Source: Desulfoprunum benzoelyticum (GTDB taxonomy: Bacteria; Desulfobacterota; Desulfobulbia; Desulfobulbales; Desulfocapsaceae). Taken from it: 64,000 nt of DNA. Made by a program: the position numbers and the translations under genes. The notes beneath the pieces were generated by a model. The model was given only the letters and a program-made list of their open reading frames with translations. It made no database searches and had not been told where the DNA came from. The stretch's first letter is position 1. Each line of letters begins with the position of its first letter. Of this stretch, positions 1-8,220 are shown one piece after another. The stretch covers positions 1 through 64,000 of the forward strand of contig NZ_JACHEO010000018.1 of NCBI RefSeq assembly GCF_014201505.1, in the 5' to 3' direction.

Positions 1-116
1 CAATGTTCATAGTGAAGCTCCTCCATGATAAAAGGTGGTCCCACTATGACAGCTCAGTGCAGGGAAAAACAGATGCGGTTATTTTGACGGATACCGTATC
101 CCGGCAACCCGGATCA

Positions 117-551
117 GTCGCCCCCCGCGCGGGGGGCGTGGATTGAAACATCAAGATCGCCTCCGCCTGATAGCGGATAGCGGGTCGCCCCCCGCGCGGG
201 GGGCGTGGATTGAAACAGTATACCTTGACCACCGATCGCACGAATTCAGGTCGCCCCCCGCGCGGGGGGCGTGGATTGAAACCGGGAAAAGGAGGCGGAA
301 GCCAAGGCAACATGGTGTCGCCCCCCGCGCGGGGGGCGTGGATTGAAACCCCTGCCCGCAGTGCGGGACCATGCAGCGGCTGGGTCGCCCCCCGCGCGGG
401 GGGCGTGGATTGAAACTTTTTGGCGGGTTTGGCCTGCACCTCGGGGGTTGCGTCGCCCCCCGCGCGGGGGGCGTGGATTGAAACGTTTTCTTCCTTCATC
501 TTCGCCAGGTCGTTCTCCGTCGCCCCCCGCGCGGGGGGCGTGGATTGAAAC
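117..551 (+). CRISPR. CRISPR array, 7 repeats, type I-C-like repeat
   Basis: Seven identical 33-bp repeats start at 117, 184, 250, 317, 384, 452 and 519. They are separated by six unrelated spacers of 34, 33, 34, 34, 35 and 34 bp. Each repeat begins GTCGC, carries the 16-bp palindrome C6-GCGC-G6 (a hairpin in the crRNA) and ends ATTGAAAC, the 5' handle typical of type I-C and related type I systems. In type I-C arrays the leader lies on the GTCGC side, so it would be within 1-116; that stretch is not strikingly AT-rich. The last repeat (519-551) is not degenerate and no further repeat follows. No cas gene is in the window, so the subtype rests on the repeat alone. The short proteins readable through the array are artefacts of the repeats. 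Confidence 0.97.
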
Positions 552-944
552 TCCTTACGTTGTCGTGTATGATATTAATTCACGGTTATGGCGATTGAGC
601 TGCGGATCGTTAATCGCCATACAGCGCGGGGGTTGCCGCAGCGGCCTGTCCGTCCTCACCCTATAATACATCAACTTCCCGTTTGGTCGGCTGTTGAGAT
701 ACTACCGCTTCTCGAAGGGCAGCAACATCCAAATCTCCAGCTTCACGCCTTGCGTTTCAAACACCACCAGCAACCTCATCTTTTCCCCAGTCGTTCCCCG
801 CTCCGAAACCCTGCCTGAAACATTTCCCCCACCCCACCGCTGCGCCTTGTAAATCGTCATTCCTTCCGGTAGGCTGAAGGCAAGGCCAGCGACCCATCAC
901 TGCACGGCGTCATGCCGTGCCCACCGCCAACATGGAGGTTTCAC
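552..944. other. Intergenic stretch after the CRISPR array, with one inverted repeat
   Basis: No convincing gene. The only structure seen is a perfect 10-bp inverted repeat (arms 587-596 and 612-621, TATGGCGATT and its complement) around a 15-nt loop. No T-tract follows, so it is not a typical intrinsic terminator. A ribosome-binding site GGAGG at 934-938 belongs to the flavodoxin gene. Confidence 0.5.
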
Positions 945-1388
945 ATGAAAAAGGTGCTGATCGCGTATTACAGCAGGACCGGCAATACCGATATCATGGC
1001 GGAATACATTGCCGAGGGGGTGCGTCTGAGCGGCAATGCCGTCGAGCTCAGGAAGATCATGGCGATCAAGAGCGAAAGGGACCTCGAGGGCTACGACGGC
1101 TACATCTTCGGCTGCCCGACCTACCACAAACACATGACCGAAAATTTCAAGACCTTCCTCTTCATGGCTCAAAAAGCCCCGCTCAAAGGCAAGGCCGGCG
1201 GCGCCTTCGGCTCGAGCACCCACAGCGGCGAGGCGCCCGGGATCATCTTCGACACGATGGAGTTCGTCTTTTCGATGCGGATGAGCGCCCTCGGTCCCTT
1301 GAACCTGAAGGAAAGCACCCTCGATTCCGACCAGAGCATGAAGGCCTGCCAGGATTACGGCCGCGCCCTCGGCGCCATGCTGGCATGA
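945..1388 (+). CDS. Flavodoxin-like protein
   Basis: A 147-aa flavodoxin-fold protein that would bind FMN and shuttle low-potential electrons in the cytoplasm. It opens with the FMN phosphate-binding loop seen in short flavodoxins (VLIAYYSRTGNT, about residues 4-15). It then has the flavin-contact segments GYIFGCPTYHKHM (about 53-65) and GAFGSSTHSGE (about 86-96). Length matches the family (140-170 aa). The start at 945 is chosen over the in-frame ATG 33 bp upstream because GGAGG lies 6 nt before it. The next gene (tag) follows after 31 bp. It could equally be a flavodoxin-domain NAD(P)H oxidoreductase; the physiological partner is unknown. Confidence 0.85.
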   Translation: MKKVLIAYYSRTGNTDIMAEYIAEGVRLSGNAVELRKIMAIKSERDLEGYDGYIFGCPTYHKHMTENFKTFLFMAQKAPLKGKAGGAFGSSTHSGEAPGIIFDTMEFVFSMRMSALGPLNLKESTLDSDQSMKACQDYGRALGAMLA

Positions 1389-1419
1389 GCGGCAGGATGT
1401 TCCAGCCCCCTGAAGAACG

Positions 1420-2046
1420 ATGACGGATATCAGCAGTCCCGGCGAAGACGGCATGACCCGGTGCCCGTGGTGCGGCAGCGACCCGCTGTATCGCGACTAT
1501 CACGACCGGGAATGGGGGGTGCCGGTGCATGACGACCGGCGACTGTTCGAGATGCTGGTCCTCGAAGGGGCGCAGGCCGGACTGAGCTGGTTGACGATCC
1601 TGAGAAAGCGCGAGCAGTACCGCCGGGCCTTTGCCGGGTTCGCCATCGACAGGGTCGCCGCCTTCACCGACACCGACCGCGGGCGCCTGATGACCGATGC
1701 CGGCATCGTCCGCAACCGCCTGAAGATCGATTCGGCCATCCGCAACGCCCGCGGCGTGCTGACCATCCAGGAGGAATTCGGCTCATTCGCCGCCTACCTG
1801 TGGCGCTTCGTCGACGGGCGTCCGATTGACAACGCCTGGCGGACGATGACGGAGATCCCGGCCCGCACCGGCCAGTCCGAGGCGATGAGCCGGGACCTGA
1901 AAAAGCGGGGCTTCAACTTCGTCGGCTCGACGGTCTGCTACGCCCTGATGCAGAGCGTCGGCATGGTCAACGACCACCTGGTCGACTGCTTCCGCTATGA
2001 AGAGATACAACAGATGCGGTTGGCATCGAATCGGCAGACAGATTAA
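1420..2046 (+). CDS. tag: DNA-3-methyladenine glycosylase I
   Basis: A base-excision repair enzyme that removes 3-methyladenine from alkylated DNA. It aligns along its whole length with E. coli Tag. The N-terminal part holds the first zinc ligands (RCPWCGSDPLYRDYHDREWG, Cys and His of the zinc 'snap'), and the C-terminal part the second pair (VNDHLVDCFRY). Between them are the conserved LEGAQAGLSW and KKRGFNFVG segments. At 208 aa it is slightly longer than E. coli Tag (187 aa); the extra residues are at both ends. A second in-frame ATG at 1453, just before the conserved block, is an alternative start. The downstream unknown gene starts 31 bp after the stop. Confidence 0.93.
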   Translation: MTDISSPGEDGMTRCPWCGSDPLYRDYHDREWGVPVHDDRRLFEMLVLEGAQAGLSWLTILRKREQYRRAFAGFAIDRVAAFTDTDRGRLMTDAGIVRNRLKIDSAIRNARGVLTIQEEFGSFAAYLWRFVDGRPIDNAWRTMTEIPARTGQSEAMSRDLKKRGFNFVGSTVCYALMQSVGMVNDHLVDCFRYEEIQQMRLASNRQTD

Positions 2047-2077
2047 AAAGCAACCAACCCGCCGCAAGGAGCGTTCC

Positions 2078-2959
2078 ATGATTGAACAACTGATCGACCT
2101 TCCCCCCCGCGGTCTCGCCCTGCTCCACGCCTGCCAGCCGCAGGCGAGAAAGCAGATCGAGGCCTTGACCGACATCGTCGTCGCCAGCCGGATCCGCCGC
2201 CCGGCCATGAACATCCTGTGCAGCGGCGATTTCGGCTGGGACCCCGAGTATCTGGCCGCACTGGTGGACAAATACAGCCAGGGCGGCCGGATCGCCCACG
2301 TCCTGTTCTACCTCGCCAACGGGCCGGCGGCACGGCACTCGAAAGGACATGGGCTGGATGGGTTCGGTTCCCGCCTGGCCCCCGAGACCTTCCGCCGGCA
2401 GATACTTGACGACCTACATTTCCGCCAAACGTTCCAGGCGTTGGTCGAAAGGCTGGCGCCGCTGCTGGTCCAGATCGGCAAGGCCGGCGGCCAGGCCTGC
2501 ATCGTCCCGCAGCTCGAGGATAACCAGAGCAACCGGAGTTTCGCGGCGATGGCCGATCTGGTGAAAAAATCTCTGCCGCCGGAAGTGGCGGTGCGGCTGG
2601 GCCGCAATCCCTGCGTCAGTTGCTGGCCCGGCAACGAGGGGCAGGTGCCGGGCGATTGTTTCCTCGAAGAGCACCACCATGCCGCCGCGACCGACTTCAC
2701 CGTTCAAGACGGCGTCGTCTCCAACGACGGCTGCACCTACGCCTTCCCCGGCGCAACGCCGGCCTTCCTCCCCTGGCTGCCGCTGACCGACCTGGCCGGG
2801 GTGCAACGCCGCGCCGGCGAGATGGGCAGCATCTTTCTGCTGTGGAATGCCGGCTACCAGGGTCTCGGACAGCGGTCGGAGCCGCCTGCGCAGCGCGATT
2901 ATGTCGTGCCGACGGCGGCCGAGCGGCAGATACTGATCGATTTTCTGCAGATGAAATGA
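2078..2959 (+). CDS. Conserved hypothetical protein (unrecognised)
   Basis: 293 aa with no family I can name. The sequence is soluble, with no signal peptide or membrane segment. Visible points are an early segment NILCSGDFGWDPEYLAALVDKY, several Cys and His residues (for example CVSCWPGNEG and EEHHHAAATDF in the middle) and a C-terminal Trp-Asn-Ala-Gly-Tyr motif. The CxxC plus the His cluster could bind a metal, but that is inference. The start at 2078 has AAGGAG 6 nt upstream; an earlier in-frame ATG at 1997 would overlap tag. It probably shares a transcript with tag. Confidence 0.7.
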   Translation: MIEQLIDLPPRGLALLHACQPQARKQIEALTDIVVASRIRRPAMNILCSGDFGWDPEYLAALVDKYSQGGRIAHVLFYLANGPAARHSKGHGLDGFGSRLAPETFRRQILDDLHFRQTFQALVERLAPLLVQIGKAGGQACIVPQLEDNQSNRSFAAMADLVKKSLPPEVAVRLGRNPCVSCWPGNEGQVPGDCFLEEHHHAAATDFTVQDGVVSNDGCTYAFPGATPAFLPWLPLTDLAGVQRRAGEMGSIFLLWNAGYQGLGQRSEPPAQRDYVVPTAAERQILIDFLQMK

Positions 2960-2960
2960 A

Positions 2961-2989
2961 TCGAGCCGACCGGGATCCGGTCGGCTCGA
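2961..2989. terminator. Bidirectional hairpin between convergent genes
   Basis: Perfect 11-bp inverted repeat (TCGAGCCGACC and its complement) around a 7-nt loop. It sits just after the stop of the gene ending at 2959 and before the 3' end of the phosphofructokinase gene on the other strand. No T-tract follows on either side, so efficiency is uncertain. Confidence 0.55.
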
Positions 2990-3020
2990 ACATCAGGTGA
3001 GTGGCAAGGAAGGACCCGCC

Positions 3021-4151
3021 TCAGTCGCCGAGACAGGTCCCGACGTTCCTGGCGCTGCTGACCCAGCAGTGGTCGAGCGGCACGGTCGAACGCCGGCCGA
3101 CGACCTGGTCGAGCGGAATCGGTTCGGTGCCCTCGCCGCGGACGGCGATCATCATCCCGGTCAGCCCCTGTTCGATATAGCCGACACAGGCGCTGCCGAG
3201 CCGGGTGGCCAGGACCCGGTCGGCGGCGCTGGGCGTTCCACCCCGCTGCAGGTGGCCGAGGATGGTGATCCGCGACTCGAGACCGGTCATCTCCTCGAGC
3301 AGGCGGCTGAGTTTGAGCGTGTTGGTGCTGCGGTACAGATCGAATTCCCGCAGGGCATCGGAGGCCTTCTTGTCGGCCTTGGGGTTCTTGTCTTCCTTGG
3401 CCTTGGTCTTGTTCTTTTTCAGGGTCTGGTACTTCTTGTGATCATCACTCGACAGGGCCCCTTCCGCCACCGCGACGATACTGAAGTTGGTGCCCCGCTG
3501 CTGACGCAGGCGGATGGCCTGGGCCACCTTGAACGGGTCGTAGGGGATCTCCGGAATCAGGATGACGTCGGCGCCGCCGGCCAGTCCGGCGCCAAGGGCC
3601 AGCCAGCCGGCGTTGTGGCCCATGACCTCGACGACGATGATCCGGTGATGGCTGTGGGCGGTCGAGTGCAAGCGGTCGATGGCCTCGGTGGCGATCTCCA
3701 TCGCCGTGTGGAAGCCGAAGGTCAGGTCGGTCATGCCGACATCCTTGTCGATGGTCTTCGGCAGGGTCATGATATTGAGGCCCTTCTGGGCCAGGCGGAA
3801 GGCGTTCTTCTGGGTGCCGCCGCCGCCGATGCAGATCAGGGCGTCGAGGTTGTGGCGCCGGTAGTTTTCGCAGATGACCTCGGTCATGTCCATGATCTCG
3901 CCGCCGATGGGCATCTTGTGGGGCTTGTCGCGGCTGGTGCCGAGGATGGTGCCGCCGAGGGTCAGGATCGAGGACAACCCTTCGCGGTCGAGGCGCATCG
4001 TCCGGTTTTCCAGCAGGCCGCGGAAACCGTCGCGGAAACCGACGATATCCATCCGTCCCGTACCGAGCGCCGTCTTGCCGATCGCCCTGATCGCCGCGTT
4101 CAGCCCGGGGCTGTCACCCCCAGCTGTCAATATACCGATATGTTTATTCAT
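3021..4151 (-). CDS. 6-phosphofructokinase (PfkA family, variant nucleotide site)
   Basis: A 376-aa enzyme of the PfkA superfamily that phosphorylates fructose 6-phosphate to the 1,6-bisphosphate. Family motifs are clear: [17 protein letters not shown] at the N-terminus, the catalytic PKTIDKD, and the sugar-phosphate segment [11 protein letters not shown]. Two features are unusual. The usual GGDG(S/T) nucleotide loop reads GGGGTQ, so the Mg-binding Asp is replaced by Gly. The catalytic loop has Lys (PKTID) as in pyrophosphate-dependent and some ATP-dependent long-type enzymes. A Lys-rich insertion (about residues 235-255) precedes the C-terminal half. ATP or PPi use cannot be decided from sequence. 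ATG 4151 is preferred over an in-frame TTG at 4163. Confidence 0.88.
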   Translation of the reverse strand: MNKHIGILTAGGDSPGLNAAIRAIGKTALGTGRMDIVGFRDGFRGLLENRTMRLDREGLSSILTLGGTILGTSRDKPHKMPIGGEIMDMTEVICENYRRHNLDALICIGGGGTQKNAFRLAQKGLNIMTLPKTIDKDVGMTDLTFGFHTAMEIATEAIDRLHSTAHSHHRIIVVEVMGHNAGWLALGAGLAGGADVILIPEIPYDPFKVAQAIRLRQQRGTNFSIVAVAEGALSSDDHKKYQTLKKNKTKAKEDKNPKADKKASDALREFDLYRSTNTLKLSRLLEEMTGLESRITILGHLQRGGTPSAADRVLATRLGSACVGYIEQGLTGMMIAVRGEGTEPIPLDQVVGRRSTVPLDHCWVSSARNVGTCLGD

Positions 4152-4267
4152 TTTTTCGCCCAATGCATGGATTGATCAAGAGAGACAACAACCTCCTTCT
4201 TCATACATGGTCGACAAAAGTTTTACAAATAGACAATGCGGTCCGGCGCTCAAATAGCGGATCTCCC

Positions 4268-5458
4268 TCAGTGCCCGCAACCGCAGGATGGCGGACAGGA
4301 AGAGCCTTCGCCTTTTTTCGGTCCGGCAGCCGGTGCAATCGGAAAACCGCTGTGAAAGGTGGTCTCTCCCTTCGGACCGGCTGACTTGCGATGGAAGGTG
4401 GCTGCCAGCGGCTTGACCGATATCAGCAGCAGAACCGCCACACCGGTGTACTGCAGCCATTCCGGCACCAGTTCGGCCGCCTCGCCGATAACCGCGGCCG
4501 GGACGATGCCGAGAAAGGCATAGAGTTGATCGACCAGCAGGCCGAAGGCCACCGTGCAGACGGCGAGCACCAGCAGATAGCGCAGGGTCCCCCGCTTGCC
4601 GAGAAGGCCGACCAGAACCGTCAGCGAGGTGACGTTGGTGGCGGGGCCGGCGAGGAGAAAGACCAGGGCGGCCCCGGGGCTGACGCCCTTCAGAATCAAG
4701 GCCGCGGCGATCGGGGTCGAGGCGCTGGCGCAGATATAGAGCGGGATGCCGATGACGAGCATGACAAGCATCGAGGTGATGCCGCCGCCCAGCCAGCGGG
4801 CCATGAAATCGTCGGGGATCAGGACGGTGATGACGGCGGCGAGCAGCAGGCCGACAGCGAACCAGCCGACGATATCGCCCCAGACGTCGGTGACGGCGAA
4901 CCGCAGACCGGCGGCGATCTTTTCGCCCGGCCGGTGATGGCGCCGGTGCACCTCGTCGGGGCAGTCGACACCGTCGCAGCAGTTGTCGACCGGGCAGCTG
5001 CGGTCGACTTGGAGCGGGCCGCTATCGTTCGGACGGTGCATCAGGTTTTCTGTCCATCCTGCTGTAACTGCGGTGATAAAAGCGGAAATCGGCCGGACGA
5101 TCGTCATGATCGGATCGAGCAGGGCGTAGGTGATGAAGATCGAATCGATACCGGACTCCGGGGTCGAGATCAGGAAGGCGGAGACCGCCCCCCGGTTCGC
5201 CCCCTGCTTTTTGAGGGATGCCGCCGCCGGCAGCACGCCACACGATCAGAGCGGCAGCGGGACCCCGAAAAAGGCGGCCTTGACGACCGGGAGGAACCGG
5301 CCCCGGCCGAGATGGCTGGCAACGGTTCCGGGGTTGAGGACAACCTTCACCAGCCCCGCCACGACGATGCCGAACAGGATGTAGATAGAGGAATCGAGCA
5401 GGATATCCCAGGCCGCCGCCGCAATGGCAATTGCGAATCGAACACTTTCTTGAATCAT
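4268..5458 (-). CDS. SO_0444-like Cu/Zn (heavy-metal) efflux permease, probable selenoprotein with in-frame UGA
   Basis: A 396-residue inner-membrane permease of the DUF318/COG0701 type, read through one in-frame TGA at 5248-5246. Upstream of the TGA the protein ends ...FFGVPLPL; directly after it, in the same frame, it continues SCGVLPAAASLKKQG. The family has PLCSCGVLPAA here, so the UGA exactly replaces the first Cys of the Cys-x-Cys motif. A hairpin begins within 20 nt after the UGA. About eight membrane helices flank a Cys/His-rich cytoplasmic loop (CPVDNCCDGVDCP...HRRHHRPGE), and the C-terminus is Cys-rich (SSCPPSCGCGH); both suggest metal binding. ATG 5458 has AGGTG 6 nt upstream. The ArsR gene lies just upstream on the same strand. 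The alternative is a pseudogene with a nonsense mutation. Confidence 0.8.
5219..5235 (-). promoter_or_regulatory. Putative bacterial SECIS hairpin
   Basis: On the mRNA a stem of UGCUGCC pairing with GGCGGCA (one G-U pair) closes a GGC loop. The loop starts 17 nt after the UGA codon of the permease. Position and a G-rich apical loop fit bacterial SECIS elements, which lie within the coding region directly downstream of the UGA. Inference from pairing only. Confidence 0.5.
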
Positions 5459-5513
5459 GCTGTACACCTACGAAATCTTCTGGTTATTCTGAAACTCACG
5501 GCACATCTTCCGC

Positions 5514-5867
5514 TCACCCCTCGCGCAGGTGCTCCAGCGCCAGTGCGATCAACTCGGAGACATGATGGTCCTTGAGCCGATAATACAACACCGTTCCCTC
5601 CCGCCTGTTGGCCACGATCTGCAGGTTCCGCAGCAGCCTGAGCTGATGGCTGACCGCCGATTCGCTGATCTCCAGCAGGGCGGAGAGATCGCAGACACAC
5701 ATCTCTTCCCGAGTCAGGGCGTACAGCAGCCGCAGCCGGCTGGGATCGGCAAGGGCCTTGAATATCTGGCTCAGATCCGCGATTTCCGTCGCCGGCAGGG
5801 CATTCTCCCTGGCCGCGGCGATCTTGTGCGGATGGATGATCCGGCTGCCGCAGACGTCATGTTCCAT
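5514..5867 (-). CDS. ArsR/SmtB-family metal-responsive repressor
   Basis: A 117-aa winged-helix repressor. The body matches the ArsR family: LSQIFKALADPSRLRLLYAL, then the metal-binding helix motif CVCDL (two Cys), then the recognition helix SESAVSHQLRLLR, and a wing GTVLYYRL. The CVC motif predicts a thiolate metal site, so metal binding should release DNA. It lies 55 bp upstream of the efflux permease on the same strand and very likely controls it. ATG 5867 is preceded by AGGAG. A palindrome 24 bp upstream of the start is the likely operator. Confidence 0.92.
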   Translation of the reverse strand: MEHDVCGSRIIHPHKIAAARENALPATEIADLSQIFKALADPSRLRLLYALTREEMCVCDLSALLEISESAVSHQLRLLRNLQIVANRREGTVLYYRLKDHHVSELIALALEHLREG

Positions 5868-5890
5868 CGTCCTGTCTCCTTTGTCATCAC

Positions 5891-5912
5891 TATATGACTA
5901 TCTGCTCATATA
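5891..5912 (-). promoter_or_regulatory. Putative ArsR operator
   Basis: A 22-bp dyad with half-sites TATATGA (5891-5897) and TCATATA (5906-5912) separated by 8 bp, directly upstream of the ArsR-family gene. AT-rich imperfect palindromes of this kind are typical SmtB/ArsR operators, so autoregulation of the repressor-permease pair is likely. Confidence 0.6.
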
Positions 5913-6027
5913 TTAGATAACGCCAGGCCGCTGTCAAGAAAGGAGATGCATTTTCCCGGCGGATTGATCATAATGGCCGCGATTTTGGTCCTCAGAAGCT
6001 CGCTTCTCCCTCTTCCCCCGACACATC

Positions 6028-6885
6028 ATGCAGCCACCTGAAAACACGGCAGCCGGGACGCTCTACATCGTCGCCACCCCGATCGGCAACCTCGAGGACA
6101 TCACCCTCCGCGCCCTGCGGATCCTCAAGGAGGTCGACCTGATCGCCGCCGAGGACACCCGCCACACCCGCAAGCTGCTCAACCACTTCGCCATTCATAC
6201 CCGCCTGCTCAGCTACTACCGGGAAAAAGAGATGGATCGTGGCAGGGAGATCGTCGCCAGGCTGCAGGCGGGGGAGAACGTCGCCCTGGTCAGCGACGCC
6301 GGCACTCCGGGCATCTCCGATCCGGGCGCGGTCCTGGTGCGGCTGGCCCGGCAGGCCGGAATCCCGATGGTCCCGCTGCCCGGGCCGTCAGCCCTCACCA
6401 CAGCCTTGTCCGTCGCCGGTCTCGAGCCGGGCAGCTTCCTCTTTCTCGGCTTCCTGCCGTCACAGAAATCGCCGCGCCGGAAAATCCTCACCTCGCTGAT
6501 ATCGAGTGAATACTCGCTCGTTTTCTACGAAGCGCCGCAACGCATCGAGGGACTGCTGGCCGATGCCCTCGACATCCTCGGCGACCGCCTGGCCCTGTGG
6601 GCCCGGGAGTTGAGCAAATCGTATGAGGAACTGCGGGAGGCCCCGCTGAGCGAACTGCAGGCCCTGGCAGCCGAACGGCAGAACAAGGGCGAATCGGTGG
6701 TGATCATCCATCCCGGCACCGCCCGCGTTCCGGAAGGCGACAATATGGAGGAGCTGCTGTGCTGGTATCGCGACCACTCCGGGCTCTCGCTCAAGGATGC
6801 CTGCCGCCGGCTGGCCGCCGACCTCGGCCTGTCCCGCTCCCAGATCTACCAGCAGGCGCTGGCGATCTGGCAGGACAAAAGCTGA
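6028..6885 (+). CDS. rsmI: 16S rRNA (cytidine(1402)-2'-O)-methyltransferase
   Basis: SAM-dependent tetrapyrrole-methylase-fold enzyme that 2'-O-methylates C1402 in the ribosomal P site. The 285-aa sequence has the family start (GTLYIVATPIGNLEDITLRA), the AEDTRHTRKLL segment, LVSDAGTPGISDPG and the FYEAPQRI motif. The length equals E. coli RsmI. It stands alone, divergent from the ArsR gene. The C-terminal part (SLKDACRRLAADLGLSRSQIYQ) is the usual helical extension. Confidence 0.95.
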   Translation: MQPPENTAAGTLYIVATPIGNLEDITLRALRILKEVDLIAAEDTRHTRKLLNHFAIHTRLLSYYREKEMDRGREIVARLQAGENVALVSDAGTPGISDPGAVLVRLARQAGIPMVPLPGPSALTTALSVAGLEPGSFLFLGFLPSQKSPRRKILTSLISSEYSLVFYEAPQRIEGLLADALDILGDRLALWARELSKSYEELREAPLSELQALAAERQNKGESVVIIHPGTARVPEGDNMEELLCWYRDHSGLSLKDACRRLAADLGLSRSQIYQQALAIWQDKS

Positions 6886-7109
6886 AACGCCCCCGCCCCC
6901 GATTTTCCTCCGGCCAAGCCCTGGCCTGAGCCGGTTCCATGCCTTTCCCCCGGCAAGCGGCCCTCTCTGTCGCGGGCCAAATAACACCAAATCGATTTTT
7001 GTACTATCTTTGACTTGACACGACCTGCGCCAAGGGTTAGCGTGACAATGCACGTAATAATTTATACCGCTTCGTCTTATCATCCCTTCCATCACGCTGC
7101 GAGAGTTTT

Positions 7110-8219
7110 ATGGTCCTCAGAATAGTGCTTTTCTGCTGTTGCCTCGTCCTGGCCGCGCCGGCATCGTACGCGCGGGAGATTACCGACGCCCTCGGCAGGA
7201 AGGTTGAGATCCCGGACCAGGTTGAGCGCGTCATCTGCTCCGGTTCCGGCTGCCTGCGCCTGCTCACCTACCTGCAGGCCCAGGAGATGGCAGTGGCGGT
7301 CGACGATATCGAAAGGCGGCAGCGTCAGTTCGATGCCCGCCCCTATGCGATGGCCAACCCGCAATTCCAGTCCCTGCCGGTTTTCGGCGAGTTCCGCGGC
7401 AAGGACAACCCCGAGCTGATCCTGACCCTTGACCCGGCGCCGCAGGTCATCCTCAAGCTGGTCGGCACCGGCAAAGGGACGGTCGGCATGGAGCCCGGGG
7501 ACCTGCAGGACAAAACCGGCATTCCGGTGGTGGCCCTGAAATACGGCAACCTCGGCACGATGAAGGAGGAACTTTACGGATCGCTGCACATCATGGCCGA
7601 CGTCGTCGGCAAACAGCAGCGCGCCGTCGCCATCTGCCGGTTCCTTGACGACCACATCGCCGACCTGAAGAAACGGACGGCCGACATCCCGGAGCAGCGG
7701 CGACCATCGGTCTATCTCGGCGGGGTCGCCTACGCCGGCCCGCATGGATTGCAGTCGACGGAGCCGACCTATCCGCCGTTCCGCTTCGTCAATGCCCGCA
7801 ACCTCGCCGACAACGCCAATCCGCAGGCTGGGGAGATCACCAGCACCGATATCGCCAAAGAAAAGATCGTCGAATGGAACCCCGATGTTCTCTTTCTCGA
7901 TCTCTCGACCCTGCAGTTTGGCGACCAGGCCGGCGGTCTCTACGAACTCAGGACCGACCCGGCCTACCAGACCCTCACCGCCGTCAAGAACGGCACAGTC
8001 TATGGGGTGCTGCCCTACAACTCGTACAACCAGAATTTCGAATCAATCTTCGCCGATGCCTATTTCATCGGCCACCTCCTCTACCCGGAGCGCTTCACCG
8101 ATATCGACCCGGTTGCCAAGGCCGACCAGATCTACACCTTCATGGTCGGCACACCGGTGTTCGCCGAGATGAACGCCCAGTTCCGGAATCTGGCGTTCCG
8201 GCCCGTACCGCTGAGATAA
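7110..8219 (+). CDS. Metal/chelate ABC transporter substrate-binding protein (FecB/BtuF type)
   Basis: A 369-aa periplasmic binding protein. Residues 1-21 form a signal peptide ending ...APASYA. The mature protein starts with REITDALGRKVEIPDQVERV, the typical first strand of the FecB/BtuF class, followed by two lobes. This class feeds FecCD/BtuCD-type permeases with iron chelates, corrinoids, haem, molybdate or tungstate; the ligand is not decided here. The stop is followed after 1 bp by the permease ATG, and permease, ATPase and an FmdE-like gene follow in one operon. The FmdE link makes molybdate/tungstate uptake (MolBCA-like) a reasonable guess, but only a guess. Confidence 0.85.
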   Translation: MVLRIVLFCCCLVLAAPASYAREITDALGRKVEIPDQVERVICSGSGCLRLLTYLQAQEMAVAVDDIERRQRQFDARPYAMANPQFQSLPVFGEFRGKDNPELILTLDPAPQVILKLVGTGKGTVGMEPGDLQDKTGIPVVALKYGNLGTMKEELYGSLHIMADVVGKQQRAVAICRFLDDHIADLKKRTADIPEQRRPSVYLGGVAYAGPHGLQSTEPTYPPFRFVNARNLADNANPQAGEITSTDIAKEKIVEWNPDVLFLDLSTLQFGDQAGGLYELRTDPAYQTLTAVKNGTVYGVLPYNSYNQNFESIFADAYFIGHLLYPERFTDIDPVAKADQIYTFMVGTPVFAEMNAQFRNLAFRPVPLR

Positions 8220-8220
8220 C

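Noticed and set aside
44-666. Several overlapping open frames through the CRISPR array encoding Arg/Pro/Gly-rich repeats
   Set aside because: They are translations of the GC-rich repeats in various frames and have no ribosome-binding sites.
4195-4215. Strong AAGGAGG-like site upstream of the phosphofructokinase
   Set aside because: It is more than 30 nt from the ATG and an in-frame stop lies between, so it cannot set that start.
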